DNA from: Aplectana chamaeleonis
Lineage: Eukaryota > Nematoda > Chromadorea > Rhabditida > Cosmocercidae
Direction: 5' to 3'
Length of the DNA: 64,000 nucleotides
NCBI GenBank assembly: GCA_029168955.1
Contig: JAPDOI010000362.1
Coordinates: 496,001-560,000, forward strand
Part shown: one piece after another, positions 34,295 through 46,004 of the stretch
How the letters are laid out: each line of letters starts with the position of its first letter
Position numbering within the stretch: the first letter of the stretch is position 1
Program-made: the position numbers and the translations under genes
The notes under the pieces: generated by a model
Database searches by the model: none
What the model saw: only the letters and a program-made list of their open reading frames with translations
Told to the model about the DNA's origin: nothing

Positions 34295-35219
34295 CTGCGT
34301 ACTATACTTTGACCGAGTCGAATGATTCGAAAAATCATTCGATTGAAAAAGTCGACTTCGAATTATTCGAAAAGTCGAATATTCGAAAGGCTAATTCTCG
34401 AAATATTCGAAAAATCGAATATCTGAAAAGTTCAAAATCTCGAAATTATTCGAAAAGTCGAATATTCGAAAACGTCAAATCTCCGAATTAGTCGAAAAGT
34501 CGAATATTCGAAAAGTTCAAAATCCCGAGTTATTGGAAAAGTCGAATATTCGAAAAGTTTAAAAGCCTAAATCATTCGAAAAGTCGAATATTCGAAAATT
34601 TACGGAAACATTCGAATGAATTCGATAGTCGACTTTTTCGGATAAATTGATTTTCCAAAACATTCCATTGACCCAGGAGCAGGTTGCGCGCCAAGGATGC
34701 ACACTGACGCAAATCGTAGATGTGTTTCGAAATCAAGGTGGACTGAAACTATCAATGATGACTCACTCACGTGTCACGCGACTCGAAAAGAGTCCTCATC
34801 ATAAGGGCGTTCAGAGCTCATTCGCGGCGTGACGCGACGCTGTAACTAAGGCTCCGGCATAGTGACAAAGGTGCGAGCGACGAGAGCGAGCGAGAAAATG
34901 GGGCGTGGCCTTAAAAACTGGGCGGCTTAGTCGCCGGCGACCCCGCAAAGTTTGATTTTGATTAGAGCTGCAGTTTAGAGACTTTCATTCCATTATTTTG
35001 GTGCTGCCGAGATGTCGTACGTTTTTGCCGTGCCAGTGTGGAGGAAAGAGGTACTCTATCGGGATAGACGACCCACTAGAGAGAGAAATTCCATGAGAAA
35101 TGTTTATCCCACGGAAGCCGTCGAATGAATTAGACTTTTTCAAACACACTGAACTGTTCGATGTTACCATCCGGAGCGGTAGGTCATGCCCGAACAATCG
35201 CTAATTTCATTGTGTCCTT

Positions 35220-36836
35220 CAGTGGGTCGCCTATTCCGAAAGAGCACCAGGAAGGAAGACCACCTCCGTGCAAACCGACGTCAACTCCTCTTTCAAGAGG
35301 GTTTTTGTCATGAGAGAGGTACTGGCTGGTCGCAGCTCTCCTAAAGATTCTGCTACAAAGGGTCGGCGTCGAGTTGAATCCAAGGCCCGCTCAGAAGTAC
35401 CCATGTGCCACTTGCAGCAAGGATGTCACCTGGAATGGAAAAAAGTGTCCAATGCTTTAGATGTCAGAGGTGAGTGCACCTCTCCTGTTCGTGCCTCAGT
35501 TCTGTGAGGCATCACGGTCCTTCATTCCGTTGTGTTCAGTGATCTCCCCCAGCACCTCTAATTCCTCATTCTCCAGCCGCCCCCTCTCTATTGTACATAT
35601 TAACCTCAACAGCCTTCGAGCCAGGCTATCTGAACTCTTTCTTTTCGCACGCACTCATCATCCTAGTGTTATGATGGCTCAGGAAGTCAAGCTGTCTCCT
35701 TCCGCTACCGCTCGACATCCTACCATTCCTGGCTATACTGCTTATCATGCTCCAGGGTCATCTCGCCGGGAGGAGTTTCTACTTTTGTATTATTAAATCT
35801 AGCCACATCTCATACCAAACACCCCCAAGGACGGTGCTCTTCAATACCTACCTATCCATCTCCCACTTGAAACACCTATATCTCTTTAATATCTCTATCC
35901 TCCTACCACGTCCTGTCCTAATCTTACGACCCTACTCCTTCACTCAAACAGTTGTACGACTGCTCCCTTTCACCCTCTGCTGTCTTCGAAGGCGATCCTC
36001 TAGTCCAGACATATCTCTTGTATCTTCTAATCTCTCTAGCGCCTGCTCTTGGTCGACCGCTACAACTCTGTCCAGTGATGATATCCCCTGTCTTTGTCCA
36101 TGTCAGATCTCTAATTCTCTAGCTCCTTATTCAGGTATCAGTCGAATATCTTATCTTAATATTTCCTTGCAGAATGGCGCTTGTTCAGGAGGTAGAACTT
36201 CCCCATGTGGTTGACTACGCATGGAACAGAAACGTGCACCAGAAAGAACGTCACTTGACCGACGCGATTCGCAAGGCCATGAAAGCAGCCATTCCGGAAG
36301 GCCGAGTCAAGACCTTTTTTGCCAATTTCACCAGGGAAATCTTGAAGCTAAGGACAGGGATGCAAAGAGAGTCGCAGATCACCTGGATCCGACAATCGCT
36401 GAGCTGGATAGCGAGCTTAAGCGAGATCTGGACAAGCACAGAAGGAGTGTTGGGAGAAATTCACGGAGAAGATGAATTTCAAGAGTGACGGAGCATCAAC
36501 TTGAAAGTTCTAAAGAAAATCTCAGGCAAGAGCACCTCCACCAACTATTCTACGATCGAGTTCGAGAATGGAGCCTTCAAATCGGGAAAGGAGGCTTGCA
36601 ACTGCTCTCAGAAAGAATTTTTTCATAACTCAGGCTAAGAGAGGGAAACAGAATCGAGTGACCGTAAGATAGCTCTGTAAGTTACCACTTATGAATGAAG
36701 CAGAAGCTGTGACCCCGCGCAAATTGAGAAGGTGGTCAAAAAGATGCACAACTCGAAGGCTGTAGGGCCGGATGGTATTATTCCAGCGGTCTTGAAGAAA
36801 CTGCCGAGTGAGATTATGCCAATCCTGTATACTTAA
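35220..36836 (+). pseudogene. Broken non-LTR retrotransposon (CR1/Jockey-like) inside the promoter element
   Basis: Pieces in order: a Cys-rich finger (YPCATCSKDVTWNGKK, about 35398-35470) interrupted by a frameshift and a stop; an endonuclease segment (HINLNSLRARLSEL, MAQEVKLSPSA, PGYTAYH; about 35461-35796); a pre-RT segment (AIRKAMKAAIPEGR; 36174-36488); and the first reverse transcriptase block (KKMHNSKAVGPDGIIP; 36717-36836), which stops at TAA as AT-rich DNA begins. Frames differ between pieces and the 3' end is missing, so it is dead. Confidence 0.75.
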
Positions 36837-36959
36837 TAAATAATATACTATACTCAATGTTATGTTACATAGATAATATACTATACCTATACTTATACGT
36901 AAATACTTGATAATTGGTAATTTTTTCTTATATAGCCAACCGTCTCGTAAATATATAAG

Positions 36960-37233
36960 GTGTCCGAATGAGAATGGCTGCCCATGCGGCCGGCGTGCTT
37001 GGCAGGCGGCTGTCGCGTTCGCCGCTCTCGGACGAGCATGCGAAAGTCCCCACCGCCATCGACTACGAACGGGGCCGGCACCAGCTGGCAGCAAGCCCTG
37101 CTGATCAATCAGCTCTGTAGACGGGGGGAGAGGAGACGGCCGTCGTTGAAATTCAACACTCGTCCGAGGGCGGCACATGCGATGGCCGCCTGTCGCACGC
37201 CGGCCGCGTGGGCCGCCATTCTCATTCGGACAC
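36960..37233. mobile_element. GC-rich palindromic MITE nested in the promoter element
   Basis: Ends are GTGTCCGAATGAGAATGGC and its inverse, with imperfect arms continuing for about 55 bp. It lies in AT-rich DNA just after the truncated LINE and has no ORF of its own. Confidence 0.7.
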
Positions 37234-38053
37234 ACTAGAATAATTTGCTTCTCTATTTGACAGTTTAGTTCAGTCCCAAAAAGAAGGATAGAATATGCTA
37301 GCTGAAGTAATTTAGCTTTTTTCTGGAAAGTAGTGGAATGACAAAATATTTTTCTGACTTAATCAAACAGTCGAATAAAAAAAATTGAAAATCATTCGAC
37401 AGTCGATTGAAAAAGTCGACTTTTATTCGAAAAGTCGAATATTCGAAAGTTCTAAATCCCGAATTATCTGAAAAGTCGAATATCTGAAAAGCTTCCAAAA
37501 TCCGAATAATTCGAAAAGTCGAATATTCGAAAAGTTCAAATTCCTGATTTATTCGAAAAGTCGAATATTCGAAAAGTTCAAATCCTGAATTATTCGAAAA
37601 GTCGAATATTCGAAAACTTCAAAATCCCGAATTAATCGAAAAGTCGAATATTCGAAAACTCTAAAATTCCGAATTATTCGAAAAGTCGAATATTCGAAAA
37701 AAATCTGAAAATGTAAAAGTATACTGCGTACTAACACAGTGGCTGCATGACAATCCCGAACACAGCAGAGTTTGATGGAAGGTCACATAAAATGAGATGA
37801 AAGGGCAGAAATCAGAATAACTGGCCTCAACCTAGTCAAGCTGCTGCATGATGCAATATCGACTGACGCTGAGGCCGAATCCATGAGCGCTTCGGGACAG
37901 GAGCAGGACAGTCATCGCCCTGAACTATCGGAAAAGATTTCATCATCAATCGTGAGGCAGCAATGTTCTAGCTGGCCCAGCTTTCTAGCTGACATGATTG
38001 GGAATCACAAGGAAAATGGGGACAATTGATTCAGTGATCTACTGGGCTTGCAA

Positions 38054-38515
38054 TTAAAGGCAGTGTTCACGAAGAAAAATTTGCACGTTTTTTTGGCTCA
38101 AACGTAAGCTTTGGGTCCCTCGAAGAATATTAGGAACGGAAGTGCGACGAAAAACGGCCGGTAAGTGGGTGCAAATCCCTCTAGCCAGCCAACCCATTGG
38201 GCCACTCCGTCCACGTCCTATAACAGTTTCCCTGAATTCGTGGTTAGCTAGCGATGGTTTTTGATCAAAAGCCCCGTTCTTCCCTTCGTTTTCAACGTAT
38301 CTCTTTACTCAGGTCAACTCGCAGACAAAAAACGGGAGCTACAAGCCTCGGACAACTCGTCCACAATGCTTCCATAGCTGAATTTTGAGGGGCCATGACT
38401 CCGTTCCTAGAAGGTCTTGTACGATATCATAAACATCATTGGAATCAGCATGGGACCGTCTTCAAGATAGGAGGAAAAGCAGAAAAAGGATTTTTATCGT
38501 GAACACTGCCTTTAA
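38054..38515. mobile_element. TTAA-flanked MITE (AGGCAGTGTTCACGA family)
   Basis: TTAA-AGGCAGTGTTCACGA at the left and TCGTGAACACTGCCT-TTAA at the right. About 460 bp, no ORF. It sits between the gene B promoter block and the CAP3 relic. Confidence 0.7.
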
Positions 38516-38559
38516 GCCTTCAAACTCGGAAAGATTGGGTTTCAGAAATAGACATTTCA

Positions 38560-39145
38560 ATTGCTTGAAATGACTTTGTTCTCATAGTACACTATTTCTC
38601 GTACAGTTGCGAATATATTTATTTATTTTATTTATTCATTTATTTATAGATACGTCGTAAACGACGCGACAAAACGTCGAATGAACAGATCTGGTGTGAA
38701 TTCAACATACGAAACTAAAAGAAGTCAGATACAATGTACCCAAGTTTTGCGCAGCAGGGGAGTTTGCGATGGTATTCCTAGCGATAACCTTTTCAACAGG
38801 GGAGGTTAATGGCGGAGACGCATAGAGCATATATCCGTAATAAATTAGCATCAAAACAATGGATCGATAGCTTGTCCGGTATTCAAATATGAAAAGCGCA
38901 TTACTGCGCTAACCGTTGCGGTTATATAAGGAGCCCTACCCACCTGTGTTCCTAAGAGAAAGTTCGATCCTCCCACCATGGACAGGTATTAGGGGTACTA
39001 CAAACACAGTATCGGTTGTGACAGAAATATTCTCACCCTTGCGAAAAAAGGTTATTGGGGTTCGAACGTGGTGTAGTTCGAAGGTAACTTCCATTTTTGT
39101 CTATCAACTTCCCTCACACGAGACCACCAGTACGCCAGCTTTCAT
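38560..39145 (-). pseudogene. Relic CAP3 exon upstream of gene B, split by an insertion
   Basis: 39010-39140 matches gene C exon 9 (YWWSRVREVD), then loses one base and goes out of frame. The adjoining intron sequence (38560-38600) is separated from it by about 390 bp of inserted DNA ending in an ATTT-rich tail. Position and order mirror the relic upstream of gene A. Confidence 0.7.
38606..38985 (-). mobile_element. Insertion with ATTT tail, likely truncated LINE or SINE
   Basis: About 380 bp absent from the paralogous copies at 9780-9830 and 49960-50010. It begins on the plus strand with TATTTATTTATTTTATTTA, read as a poly(AAATA) tail of a minus-strand retroelement. No protein was recognised. 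Confidence 0.45.
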
Positions 39146-41560
39146 GAGTCTACGCGCGCTCTCACTGCTCGGCACTCCTCAACACTGGTGGACGCTCGTA
39201 TACACGGTGTTTCTCAACTGAAATAGTTCCGATTGAAAAAATCACGGCGACTCTCGCTTTAAATCAATTCCAATCAAAATGTATGATTGGGTCATCAACC
39301 GCCTGGGTCAACACTTAATTTAAAAATCCTTCACGGCTTGTGATGACCCATTATTGGACATCGAAGTGACAGGTTCAAATGAGGTCTAATGCCACCTGCT
39401 TCAGAAATATAGCAGTTAGGTTGCAATTTGCTACTGGCTTTTCTGGAGCGAGCATGAGCAACTAGCCGGTCATGTGCCAACGATCAGTACCGCTTTTGCG
39501 TACTTCTGCGAATTCGCAGAGTTTAGGACGCTGTCCAATGATACTACGGATTTATAGGCATTGCACGCGCAGAGAACCGTATGCTACTTTTTTCCTGTTT
39601 TTGTGTTCCTTGGCCTCTCCAGTGGACGAAAATGTCGAAAGGGCTCATGAAAAACGTTCATTTGTAAAGGAAAGTCAGTCTGAAGAAACAGTGAAACTAA
39701 AGTCAATTTTCGCGCCAAAATCGTTTATGAAGCTTTTCTGCATTTGAAGACCTCGCCACGGTCGTTTTCGGTTTTTCTGCATGTGGATTTTGTGGCGTAA
39801 CTGCTTTCCATGTTGTTTGACGGGCGCCTCAACATTTTATGAAAAAGTGGTAGATGGCTAGTGAGAACTGGTGGTGGATCCTCACCTTTAAAGGCAGCAT
39901 ATACGCTCGCAAAAGTTGTTGAGATAACTACATTAGTGGGGTCGTACGGGCCCTAGAGGAGCCCTTACGAAGTTGGAAGAGTTGAAAACGAGGTAAAATG
40001 ACCGTATTTGAGTCGTATTGAGTCACAAAATCATCCTTTCTCCGCCCATCGATACGGGCTCCGCCCCTCACTACAAATGATCAATGCTCGATTACGGTCA
40101 TTTTGGCTCATTTTTTACGCTTCTAACGTCGTGAGCGTTCCAGAAAGGGCCGTAAGGGTACATTAGCGTCTTTATCCAAACAAATTTGTCGCTAGCTCAG
40201 CTATTTCAGCCAATGCGGTAAAACTCGTCCACTTCCGTTCCAATAAAGGACGAACCCTTATATCTTCATTTCACTTGATTTTTTTTCCGGTTTTTTCGTT
40301 ATCTCTGAATATTAACAGCTTGAGGCTTTCGATTCATTCCATAAAATTGATATCATTTTTGGGCGTGTATGCTGCCTTTAACTCCCTCCAACCTCATAAC
40401 CCCCTACGTTTTTGACGTGTCGTGGTTTAGCGGTATGTTCCAGTGAGCTCATTCATGAAACTGAGAATGAAACTTGAGAGTGGTTCCCATTGCGAACGAT
40501 GTCTTCAAGTCCGTTCCTGCTCGCATAACTAATGTGCTTGCATTCCCTTTCTTCTACAAAATAGCTAAAGCACTTTACTAGAATCGAAACTTCCCCTGAT
40601 TTCTCTTCTAATATGAGAGTGTTGGACGGATATGTGTTGAATTGAGTAATTGTAATTGAGACCTTCGTGTTCTGCCCTATTAACCTTTTCATGGTTTACT
40701 TCACCTATGTTTTTCCAGCACAGTCCTTTTTCCTACTTTTGCAAGACGCGTCATTCGCGACATATGTAACGTCAGCATGGATCGTGAAGAGACATCGCGT
40801 TCACTATTGAAGGTTGACGCCAACTCGGTTTCATACGCTATAACATAGGTGCACATTACGTTTCGCTGATCATTGTGAAGGCTGAGTAACGACAGTAACG
40901 CTGCCATGTGATCGAGCGATTATTAACCATAAAAACCACCGCTAGAGCATCTGAATGAAATGCAATAACACATAGCACAACAACATTATCAATAACAAAA
41001 GCATAAATCAGAACAGACGAAACAGTATCAGAGACAGAAATAGAACCAACAGTGTGTCCAGCACTGGTATACAGTGCAGTGCATGATTATGCTAACAAGC
41101 TTTCAGGTCGGTTCTGAGTTCCACAGAATTTTTAATCTAATGATATAACTATCATTCATTCTCGAGTAATCCGAACCCGTCCTCACAAACGCACACGAAA
41201 ACATGAAAAATAATGAGAAGTAGGCATCAGCAGTCTACCTTTAGACTCAGCGCTTTATTATATATGTACGACACTGTTGCAAAGGTCCGGCGCCAAATCT
41301 GGGTTGATCGAATTTCGCTTGTCCGTCTGTGATCTTTAGATGAAGTGTGGGACATAATTAGAAACATCCGTCCGCCAATTTCTTTCAAGCGAATCGTGCT
41401 TTTGTTCGAGAGACGTTATTTTATTGCTTCTTCTCTTTTCAACGCCTTTGAGGCACGAACTACCAAGGATGACTCAGCTGAAAGTTTTCTAATGGTCTTC
41501 CTCTCAAAAGAAAGGGTTCAACATAGAGTTCCCTTCGTCAAGCTGCTCCCAAATGCTGAG
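39145..41560. repeat. Segmental duplicate of 12725-14300
   Basis: Collinear with the block upstream of gene A, with an extra 800 bp or so at 39250-40470. Also contains one arm of the GGATCC foldback family at 40767-40870. Confidence 0.7.
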
Positions 41561-41904
41561 TTTTTAGAGACAGTAGCATTTATTATTTTACAGTGATTCG
41601 ACCGTTACAAGTCTCTGCAACCCTGGCTTGCCACCTAATAGGTCGAACCGGTATCGGATGGAAAGACTTAGAATCTGGGATTTGGAGCGCGCAGGTTGTT
41701 ACAGATACCGTGCTTCTAAGTATAACATGTTTTCGTCGAACTTTGGGCTCAAGTTTCTGAGCGAGCTCGCGGCAGCATACTCACGAGCAAAGCTACAAAG
41801 TCTTACTTACATGTCACATAACATCGTTCACTTTTGTAGCAATCGGCATGAACGCTGCTCTACAGTAAATGAAGACTTGGTCTTGTACTCACGTCCACTC
41901 ACCT

Positions 41905-42230
41905 GGTTTTAAACTCTCGTGCACTCTGAAATTGCTGAAGCCTGTAATCTAAGAGAATAGCTCTTTACAATCACGCGCTCCACCAGCATTTGGTTGAATA
42001 TCAGACGAGCGTGTACGTCGTCGTCGGAAAGAAAATCCCTACCACGCGACTCTGCTTCTTTGTCAGTAGAGGGTGGGTGCAGTGTAGTCGCAGATCTATA
42101 GCACATTGAACTGCATAACTCACATTGGTCTTTGCCTTATCTATCCTGTAACTCTTCTGGTCCAAGGAATGTATCTTTTATGTCAGTTCTTACGACGAAC
42201 TCGGACAAATGCATGTCGATTTGTTGAAAA
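41905..42230 (-). pseudogene. Relic of a CAP3-gene intron
   Basis: This stretch matches 49640-49900, inside gene C intron 9 (shared blocks include GCTGAAGCCTG, AATCACGCGCT and TCTTCTGGTCCAAG). No exon survives next to it. It shows that the decayed array member upstream of gene B once reached at least this far. Confidence 0.55.
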
Positions 42231-42244
42231 GGCTTTTGTTGTCA

Positions 42245-42245
42245 T

Positions 42246-42304
<59 letters not shown>

Positions 42305-42307
42305 TTA
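42245..42307. repeat. (ATTT)n microsatellite
   Basis: About 16 uninterrupted TTTA units. The 3' flank suggests the tail of a retroelement. Confidence 0.85.
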
Positions 42308-42319
42308 TACGCCGTTGCC

Positions 42320-43575
42320 GACGTGCTCATAAGCCACAAAGTAGTGAGTTGGAACTATGGAAATGAATACACAAACAAATAAAGACTTAGCGCAACGATT
42401 CAACTGTCGACCACAAGACCACTGTTGAAATTAGAGAATAATCGAAAAGGCGACACCAGATAAAGTCAGGAGCCATGAAAGGTTGTGGTTGCAGAAAGAA
42501 ACAAAAAACCCAAGTAGTGCTAAAAGCTTGAAGCTGATCAGTGTTTCTTGGTCAGGGAAATAAATTCATAGTAATCCGTATCATATTCAAGCAACTGTGA
42601 TGGAATCGACCCTACCCACGCGGCTTCCTAGGATGAATATGGTCCTCCGACCGCTGTTAGGTATCTGGGTGATGTATCTTAAAAAAATTCCAAATGTCAG
42701 GGGCTGATAAGTGTAGATGACAGGCGAAGATAACTCAGTTTCCAGCTGCAGGCCTATAGCACTAAACTTGAGGAGCGGAAGGAGGGAAACTTGGACGCTG
42801 AAGGAAGGAATAAATATATGGCTCCGAACCCAGGTAGCGACAACCTTATGAGATATGAGATGGGAACTCGGTCAGTGATCGACATAGTTGAATACGTTGC
42901 TGTGGACGTTATTAGACCGCGAAAAGGCAATACGAGATGAGAAGATCGTTCAGTGGAGGGACAATAAATCTTTCATTCAGCATTGATTCACTGCAAGGCG
43001 GTCTACTTTCAAAGAATGTTTTTTGTGGAACATTACTGCGTTCTTCAATGTTTCTCGAACAGGTCCCGGAGTATCCATTTTGTCGTCGACATGATCCCAG
43101 TCGTCCTCCACAGGGGGCTTCGTCACCCAGCTCATCTGTCGTGTAAACTTCGACTTCGCCCGCGACACCATCCCGAAGAAATAAGGCAAGCTTCTCCACT
43201 ATCTTCTAATCGGCCCTATCAGGCTCGCTGCTCATAGGCTGTCCGGATTCCGCCAGGAGGATTGAAACAGCATTCACCGGTGAGAAGGTCATGACGGCAG
43301 GATGATGTCCTTATCCTTTTCTTGCGTGATACGCCACGTGGTATGCACTTGATATCGATTAGTGGTCATTGATTACTGGTCAAATTGTGCTGACAGATGT
43401 GTACACAGGAATTTAGACGTAGTTTGATATGATAGAAACTACTTCAAAATGTTCTCAGTTTTTAAAATTTCTGAGCAAATGTAAAGAACGCTGCAAAAAT
43501 AAAGCGAACCAATCGTTTTGCGGACCCAATTATAGGAAAACATTGTTATATCCATTTTTGCAAAATAATTCAATC
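42320..43575. other. Intergenic, no gene recognised
   Basis: Short overlapping ORFs on both strands at 42910-43240 are mutual shadows. Nothing else seen before the tRNA-like sequences. Confidence 0.5.
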
Positions 43576-43580
43576 ATATT

Positions 43581-43650
43581 GTCAACGACGGGAATCAAAC
43601 CCCTGACCGTCTGCCTACAACCTCTCTCTACCTTTTGCGCCATCCATTGA
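43581..43650 (-). tRNA. tRNA-like sequence, probably a pseudogene or SINE head
   Basis: On the minus strand the ends TCAATG and CGTTGA can pair, an A-box-like segment (TGGCGCAAAAGGTAGAG) is followed by a good T-arm (GGGGTTTGATTCCCG). The anticodon arm is poor, so no amino acid is assigned. Confidence 0.3.
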
Positions 43651-44063
43651 TACCGGTCTGGTGCGAATTAGCGGTGAAGACTTCGAGGCAATGACGAATC
43701 ACCAATACCACAGATCTTCACTTTAGGGTGGTCTATTGCTGGGTATGGTGTTCCCAACATAAATGTACCTACTAATATTGCACGAAATGGTTAAATAACC
43801 CTGAAGTTGATTAAGAAATAACAGATTACAAGGTTGTAACTTTAACGAGTAAAATCTTGTTAACTTCAGATTCGCTGAAAAATACAACAGAATCGAAAAG
43901 AGCACATCCGAATTGATCAAGAAACACTAACAGCTTTTCAAAAGCCCATACATGGGTAATGAGGTTCCCTAGTAAGATAACAAACGAGGTGCAAACAGGT
44001 GTATTTAACAGTTTAACACTTCTTCGTTAAGTATTTGCATCAGAACAGGTTGGCAAGAACTTT

Positions 44064-44134
44064 CAGTCTGATGGGACTCGAACTTTGGCGATTCGCACCC
44101 AAGTCCCCGTCAGTCACCCCTACACCAAGATGAC
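44064..44134 (-). tRNA. tRNA-like sequence next to the hAT-type element
   Basis: Minus strand has TTGGTGTAGGGGTGA (A-box-like) and AAGTTCGAGTCCC (B box). The acceptor stem does not pair well. The left target duplication of the element starts at 44135, right beside it. Confidence 0.3.
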
Positions 44135-45619
44135 GTGCGCGGCAGGGCTGTGCGTAAATACGAAATACGATTTACGAATTACGGGTGCTTTTGGCAAATT
44201 TTTTACGATTTACGATTTACGAATTTTCGGTTCAAAATCGTAACGAATCGTAACAAATCGTAAGAAATCGCGAAAATGCGATTAAGGGAACAACTCAGGC
44301 CATTCGCGGCCCCGAGCCGCGTGACAGTTTGCTCGTTCTCCCATTCTGCGATTCAGACTCTGCTGCTGTCAGGGCAACTGCTGTTGCTTTCCGAGCCACT
44401 GCTTCTGTTGTCCGGGCTCCTCCACTTCGCCCGAACAGCAAAAGCAATGGCGCGGAAATTGCGAGAATAAGCCAGACTGTGAGGTGTTCCAATTCCTTTT
44501 GGTGCGGCTCGGGCGGTGAACCGCCTGAGGATGTAAATTTGCTGCCTAGAGCATAGTAAATTTACCACTTTTTTGCATTCCTGAAATTTGGAAATTCTTT
44601 CCGAATTCAATTTTGAAACCTTTGCCCAAAATTTCCAGCCGGGCGTAGTCACCAGCAGATGGGTCGGCTATGGCGAAATATAATTGTTGATCATGAGAAT
44701 CCGATACGACCGCACACTCCGCTTCTCACACCAGCCGGCTTAAACTTGTGATAGGGTTCCAACAGTTCGGTGGAGCCCAGCTCAACAGTTAATCATCTCC
44801 ATGGAATGTGGGAGGGAAAGTAGGCACTCCAATGTTGGGGGGGGGAGGGGGGGGGGTTCTAGAGCGCATGGCGCGGGCACCTTCTAGTGGACACCTTACC
44901 GTGGATAAGAGAAATAGTAATCAACTGGGCGGCAGTAGAGACGGAAAGGTAGTCAATAATTCCACGAATGTCCAAGAAGAACGCATCGCAATGTAAAAGG
45001 GACTCGTTCGCGAGAAGGTTCGAGCGCCCTGAGCTCTCAGGCCCCTCCCATTTGAGAGTGCCTCTTCAACCCAGAAGAGGCGGGAGAAGCGGAGGAGGAG
45101 CGAGGTGGATCATTGGATGATAAACGGCTAGCGTCTAATTACGCGCCTCGCTCCTCCCCTGTTTCCTCCCGCCTCTTCTGCTGTGAGGAAACATTACGAC
45201 CACCACCCAGCTACGGTCTGCAGAAGCGGCTGTCTGCAACTGCGGACAGGAATTCCACATCGATGTGAACATTAAATATGGGGCTGGGCTCCAAAGATCT
45301 GGTTGGCTAATGGAGCAAACAGATTGAAAAACAATATGCGCTTTGTTGCAGAATTCCAAGGAGATCTCGAAAACAACCTTCGTCACGCATCCATCTCCAG
45401 CTGGTCAAAAGTCACCAACAAAAAACTGGTATTTCGTGAATTGAAATCTGCTGAGGGGTCGGGAAATAATTCTATTCGACGCAGAGTTTCGGGCTTCCCG
45501 AAATAACGTTTGATCGAGGTCTATCTTCAAAGGCAATTAAGCGTTGGGGGAAAGTGGTAATTTTGAAATACGGTTCGGAGTATTTCAACAAAAATATGGC
45601 TGCAAAGTCACCTAGGTAT

Positions 45620-45772
45620 GTAAAACCGCATGGATCCTAATGAGACTTTGCGTTCCCCATTGGAGGTTGGCCCAAAGTCAGTGCACCTATGTAATAGCAT
45701 ATGGCAACGAGTTTGCACCAACCTTCAATAGTGAGCGCGAAGCCTCATTAGGATCCATGTCGACGTCATGTA
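45620..45772. mobile_element. Foldback MITE (GGATCC family) nested in the hAT-type element
   Basis: GCATGGATCCTAATGAGACTT at the left (one base over-long arm shared with the right arm as GGATCCATG inverse). About 150 bp, same interior as 23241-23390 (GTGCACCTA, AGCATATGGCA). Confidence 0.6.
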
Positions 45773-46004
45773 CCTTTTCGAAAAAGGTACTCAATGTTTT
45801 GGAATTGAGAATCCAAGAAAGTTCCAAGTGCAAGGGAAAGGAAAGCTTAGGAATTATTTCTTTTGAATCAGAGATTTGGAGGGAGCCTATACCTTCTTGC
45901 ATTTTGGATTCCTAAACAATCTTTATCTCTCGTACGGCTGTCTCCACCCCAGCAACCCCATGACTATGGAGAGGAACGCTTATACCGCCGTTCAGGATAC
46001 CGCT

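Larger units (their letters stand above)
34303..37723. mobile_element. hAT-like TIR element inserted in the gene B promoter
   Basis: Ends are TATACTTTGACC on the left and GTAAAAGTATA on the right, an inverted repeat, flanked by the exact 8-bp duplication CTGCGTAC (34295-34302 and 37724-37731). Both subterminal regions are packed with palindromic TTCGAATATTCGA units. The interior carries a broken plus-strand LINE (about 35220-36836) and a palindromic MITE (36960-37233). No transposase is seen, so it is non-autonomous. An 8-bp duplication points to hAT, but these ends are not a classical hAT consensus. Confidence 0.8.

Noticed and set aside
34309..34640. CRISPR-like array of regularly spaced repeats
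   Set aside because: The units are palindromic, diverged and repeated at both ends of a TIR element in a eukaryotic genome; there are no unique spacers.
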